Positions 4,467 through 6,206 of a DNA stretch of 6,206 nt are shown one piece after another (the first letter of the stretch is position 1; each line of letters starts with the position of its first letter). This DNA is from an uncultured Chlamydiae bacterium (GTDB lineage: Bacteria > Chlamydiota > Chlamydiia > Chlamydiales > Rhabdochlamydiaceae). The position numbers and the translations under genes were made by a program. The stretch covers positions 1 through 6,206 of the forward strand of contig CAIPRZ010000050.1 of NCBI GenBank assembly GCA_903867585.1, read 5' to 3'. The notes below the pieces were generated by a model. It searched no databases. It saw only the letters and a list, made by a program, of their open reading frames with translations, and was not told the DNA's origin.

Positions 4467-6206
4467 CTAAGGGTGCTTGGTTAGCTTCAAACCAAGCTGT
4501 AGTATCGGCTACATATTGATTTCGAATCGCTTCAGCCATAGCAAACTCATTGCCATGGTAACGTTCTAAATCGGCAAGTTCAACATAACGATCTAAATTT
4601 TCACTTCGAAGATGATCTTTCCAAAAATCTTGATCCACTAAAAGTTGAACAACATCCTCTTTAGTGCTGGTTCGCGCTTTTATTTGTTCTAAGATGGCTG
4701 GAATATCGGCGTCTGTGGCCCTGGACATTCCAGAATAAAGCATGCCTTCAGTATTAATAGGGAGATTTAGGGCCTCTTTTAACTTGAGTTGAAGAAACAG
4801 CTCTGTTTCTACAGAATCCCCGCCAGTAGCATGAAGCTCGGCTGTTTTTTGTCTAATCAGATCAAGTCTTTTAAGTCCGACACCAAGGGTTGCTAGTTGT
4901 GACGCGGTTTGTCCATGGCATCCAATATGGATGTGATAAAGAACTTCAAGGCTATTTAATCCTAAAGTTATCCGGTCCGCACATCGGGATAAGGCTTCAT
5001 CAGCTTGCACAAATGCTAATTCCTTAAATTTTTCATTTTCAAGCATCCCTTTTAAAATTAAAAACACTCGATTAGCCAATTGCCCTCTTCCAGCTTCTGT
5101 TGAGTTCTTAAAGTCTTTTACCTCTTTTAAGCGCCCAAGAAAATTCTTTAAACTGTCTGAATAGGGTTGTCCATTTAGCAAGCTAAAATTAAAGGGTTCA
5201 TGAAAGCGGCTCCGAGTTTGCCAAAAATCTATGGCATTTAAAAGACCAGGATCGGCAGAAGGAACTACTAAAGCTAGGAGTTGAGCCACATTTATGTATT
5301 CATTTTCTGACGCTATGCTAATTGCAGCGTCTCTATCTGCGCGAGATATGCCCCCGTTAGCAAGGAGAATTTGAATAATCTGTAAATGACCATCCCCAGC
5401 AGCTAATTGAATACTAGAGCCTCTCATGTCTTCTGATATTGGCCCGTTTGCAAGGAGGGCTTGAACAATATTTAAATGACCATATTCAGAAGCTGATAAA
5501 ACAGCAAAGCCTCTGTCTCGTTCTAAAATAATAGCATCGTTGGCAAGGAGCGCTTGAATAATATTTAAATGACCATGTTTGGCAGCAGCCTTTAGAGCAA
5601 GGCCTCTTTTTTCGCCTGAAATCGGCCCGTTATTAAGAAGAGCTTGAGCAATATTTAAATGGCCCCCTACGGCGCTCTCTATAACAGCAAGGCCTCTATC
5701 TCGTTCTGTAATAATCTGTCCATCAGCAAGGTAAATTTGAACAATATCTAATCGACCATATTTGGCAGCGGCTTTAACAGCAAGGCCTCTCATGTCTTCT
5801 GAAATCGGAGCGCTCGAAAGAAGAGCTTTAACGATATCTAATTGACCTTGTCTAGCAGCTGATTTAACAGCAAAGTTTCTATTTTGTTCTGAAATAGCTC
5901 CATTAGCAAGGAGCGCTTGGATAATATTTAAATGACCCTCAAGAGTAGCTGCTATGATAGCCAGGCCCCTATTTTTTTCAGAAATAGGATCTCCTTTTGC
6001 AAGAAGAACTTGAATAATAGCTAAATGACCATTTTCAGAAGCTTCTCTAATAGCCCACCCTCTGGCATCTTCTGAAATAGTAGCCCCGTCAGCAAAAAGA
6101 GCTTCAACAACAGCAAAATGCCCCTGCTGGCTAGCTTTTCTAACAGCCCAGTTTCTATCTTCTTCAGAAATAGGAACAGTTTCCAGAAGTTCTTGAATTA
6201 CTTGCA
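4426..6206 (-). CDS. ankyrin-type repeat protein with C-terminal NEL E3 ubiquitin ligase domain (5' end outside window)
   Basis: The frame stays open to the right edge, giving 592 C-terminal residues; the Met at 5793 (residue 138) lies within a repeat and is not the start. Residues 1-315 are one partial and ten full repeats of 30-31 residues, consensus roughly ISEEDRGLAVxxAAxxGHL, then a NIIQALLANG helix: ankyrin-like, but without the TPLH turn. Residues about 320-573 resemble the NEL domain of IpaH/SspH secreted E3 ligases: FLGRLKEVKDF (355-365), SRCADRITLGLNSL (406-419) with the presumed catalytic Cys408 in CxDR (codon 4981-4983), LGVGLKRLDLI (440-450), ELFLQLKLKEALNLP (468-482), MLYSGMSRATDADI (488-501) and FWKDHL (527-532). 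Family knowledge suggests a secreted effector that forms a ubiquitin thioester in the host cytosol, with the repeats choosing the target. The secretion signal would be outside the window. The C-terminus SGRKRGRSL may result from a frameshift. The NEL call is by eye. Confidence 0.85.
   Translation of the reverse strand, partial: QVIQELLETVPISEEDRNWAVRKASQQGHFAVVEALFADGATISEDARGWAIREASENGHLAIIQVLLAKGDPISEKNRGLAIIAATLEGHLNIIQALLANGAISEQNRNFAVKSAARQGQLDIVKALLSSAPISEDMRGLAVKAAAKYGRLDIVQIYLADGQIITERDRGLAVIESAVGGHLNIAQALLNNGPISGEKRGLALKAAAKHGHLNIIQALLANDAIILERDRGFAVLSASEYGHLNIVQALLANGPISEDMRGSSIQLAAGDGHLQIIQILLANGGISRADRDAAISIASENEYINVAQLLALVVPSADPGLLNAIDFWQTRSRFHEPFNFSLLNGQPYSDSLKNFLGRLKEVKDFKNSTEAGRGQLANRVFLILKGMLENEKFKELAFVQADEALSRCADRITLGLNSLEVLYHIHIGCHGQTASQLATLGVGLKRLDLIRQKTAELHATGGDSVETELFLQLKLKEALNLPINTEGMLYSGMSRATDADIPAILEQIKARTSTKEDVVQLLVDQDFWKDHLRSENLDRYVELADLERYHGNEFAMAEAIRNQYVADTTAWFEANQAPLASQSSGRKRGRSL
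5260..6206 (-). repeat. tandem ankyrin-like coding repeats (about 90-93 bp period)
   Basis: Ten complete units and one partial unit are visible, and the array continues past the right edge. Unit lengths in residues, from the edge inwards, are 31, 31, 30, 30, 31, 30, 31, 30, 30 and 30. Each carries a variable ISExxR loop, then (G/N)xA(V/I)xxAAxxGHL and a second helix of the type NIIQALLANG. The last unit, nearest the NEL domain, is the most degenerate. Some distant units are nearly identical in DNA: 5543-5574 and 5906-5937 match at 31 of 32 bases, and 5419-5436 and 5785-5802 match at 18 of 18. Both pairs are four units apart. This suggests block duplication or gene conversion within the array. 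Confidence 0.88.

Noticed and set aside
4426..5793. Treating the ATG at 5793 as the start of the repeat protein
   Set aside because: The same frame continues without a stop to 6206 and encodes four more full repeats plus part of another; the Met lies in the ISEDMRG loop of a repeat.
5260..6206. The regular 90-93 bp periodicity as a CRISPR array or noncoding satellite
   Set aside because: The units are in-frame coding repeats with a conserved protein pattern and lack the identical repeat/unique spacer layout of CRISPR.

Overview
This AT-rich window has every gene on the minus strand. From the right edge leftwards it holds the 3' part of a large ankyrin-type repeat gene, a gap of about 200 bases, and then five tightly overlapping menaquinone genes in transcription order menD, menH, menB, menA and menC, the last cut by the left edge. 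The organism is probably a host-associated bacterium. A classical (o-succinylbenzoate) menaquinone operon beside an ankyrin-repeat/NEL ubiquitin-ligase-like effector would fit an environmental Chlamydiae member such as a Parachlamydia- or Simkania-like amoeba symbiont. That placement is inference from gene content and base composition.

Positions 1-4222 are the men operon. MenD makes SEPHCHC from isochorismate and 2-oxoglutarate, MenH removes pyruvate to give SHCHC, MenC dehydrates SHCHC to o-succinylbenzoate, MenB closes the naphthoate ring on o-succinylbenzoyl-CoA, and MenA attaches the polyprenyl tail in the membrane. MenF (isochorismate synthase) and MenE (CoA ligase) are not in the window; MenE could lie beyond menC. 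Every junction overlaps: menD/menH by 94 bp, menH/menB by 26-35 bp, menB/menA by 4 bp (ATGA) and menA/menC by 25-58 bp. This argues for one transcript with translational coupling.

Positions 4223-4425 form the gap upstream of menD. It holds a weak promoter candidate, a perfect 12-bp palindrome just before menD, an AT-only hairpin, and an out-of-frame open stretch that may be the lost C-terminal tail of the upstream gene.

Positions 4426-6206 carry the C-terminal 592 residues of an open-ended protein. At least ten degenerate 30-31-residue ankyrin-like repeats lead into a C-terminal region that I read as an NEL (IpaH/SspH-type) E3 ubiquitin ligase domain with its CxDR catalytic motif. NEL domains are normally attached to leucine-rich repeats, so an ankyrin-NEL architecture is the most noteworthy item here. 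Its start lies outside the window; the methionine at 5793 is an internal residue within a repeat.
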